Assembly: GCA_900556365.1 (NCBI GenBank)
Contig: USOG01000103.1
Location: 1 to 5,381 of the forward strand
DNA: 5,381 nt
Origin: an uncultured Collinsella sp.
Lineage (GTDB): Bacteria > Actinomycetota > Coriobacteriia > Coriobacteriales > Coriobacteriaceae
Direction of reading: 5' to 3'
Shown here: positions 5,234-5,381 of the stretch, piece after piece
Numbering within the stretch: position 1 is the stretch's first letter
Layout of the letters: each line of letters starts with the position of its first letter
Made by a program: the position numbers and the translations under genes
The notes under the pieces: model-generated
Databases searched by the model: none
What the model was told of the DNA's origin: nothing
Seen by the model: the letters and a program-made list of their open reading frames with translations, nothing else

Positions 5234-5381
5234 AGAGATGCCCCATCAGATCGGTGTGATACATGCCCGACAAGAACTCGTCGTTTGCCAGCACGTCGAG
5301 CTGAAGCTCGCTGTTTTCGCTCACGCCCTCAATCACGAGCTCGCCCAGGGCCGAGCGCATCTTGCGAATGGCGCCGTCACG
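5220..5381 (-). CDS. accC: biotin carboxylase, C-terminal end (partial)
   Basis: The frame is open from the right edge and ends in TAG at 5222-5220, giving 53 residues: it starts RDGAIRKMRSALGELVIEGV and ends DLMGHLYADE. This fits the C-terminus of AccC, where a helix of the type A-L-x-E-L-x-I-x-G is followed by an N/D-rich segment and a short tail. AccC carboxylates the biotin of AccB using ATP and bicarbonate, supplying the carboxyl group to the AccDA enzyme encoded next. The catalytic parts lie outside the window. Its last 14 bases overlap the accDA start. Identification rests on the similarity of the tail and on its position directly before accDA. Confidence 0.85.
   Translation of the reverse strand, partial: RDGAIRKMRSALGELVIEGVSENSELQLDVLANDEFLSGMYHTDLMGHLYADE

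Overview
The window looks like chromosomal DNA of a high-GC Gram-positive gut bacterium, most likely Coriobacteriia (Actinomycetota), and Collinsella would fit. The basis is the C-or-G-rich third codon positions, the single-chain AccD-AccA carboxyltransferase directly behind accC, and the general look of the proteins. The genus is an inference; no database was searched. Every well-supported gene lies on the minus strand, so transcription runs from right to left.

From the right edge: the last 53 codons of accC (biotin carboxylase) overlap the start of a fused accDA gene of 574 codons (acetyl-CoA carboxylase carboxyltransferase, beta and alpha halves in one chain). This is the downstream end of a fatty-acid-synthesis operon. 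Forty bases later comes a stand-alone PTS EIIC membrane permease of the glucose/beta-glucoside superfamily, without IIA or IIB domains. It ends just before a strong intrinsic terminator (2183-2215). The IIC gene has a related 28-29 bp repeat on each side (3483-3510 and 2218-2246).

A new transcription unit probably starts in the gap at about 2104-2182. It holds a CDF-family metal exporter (384 aa) whose membrane metal site reads N/D/D/D, the manganese-exporter-like pattern, and which has a double cytoplasmic tail. A histidine phosphatase (208 aa, phosphoglycerate-mutase-like) follows 39 bases further on, and the two are probably co-transcribed.

Bases 1-282 hold no well-supported gene. Their main feature is a foldback structure at 58-268: 49 bp perfect inverted arms (83-131 and 199-247), imperfect extensions outside them, and a second hairpin in the loop. 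It lies just past the phosphatase stop codon, has no U-tract typical of a terminator, and resembles a small non-autonomous mobile element or another dispersed palindromic repeat. It is the most unusual item here. The rest is mainly housekeeping sequence, with two further curiosities: the orphan IIC gene tied to the acc operon, and the repeats around it.
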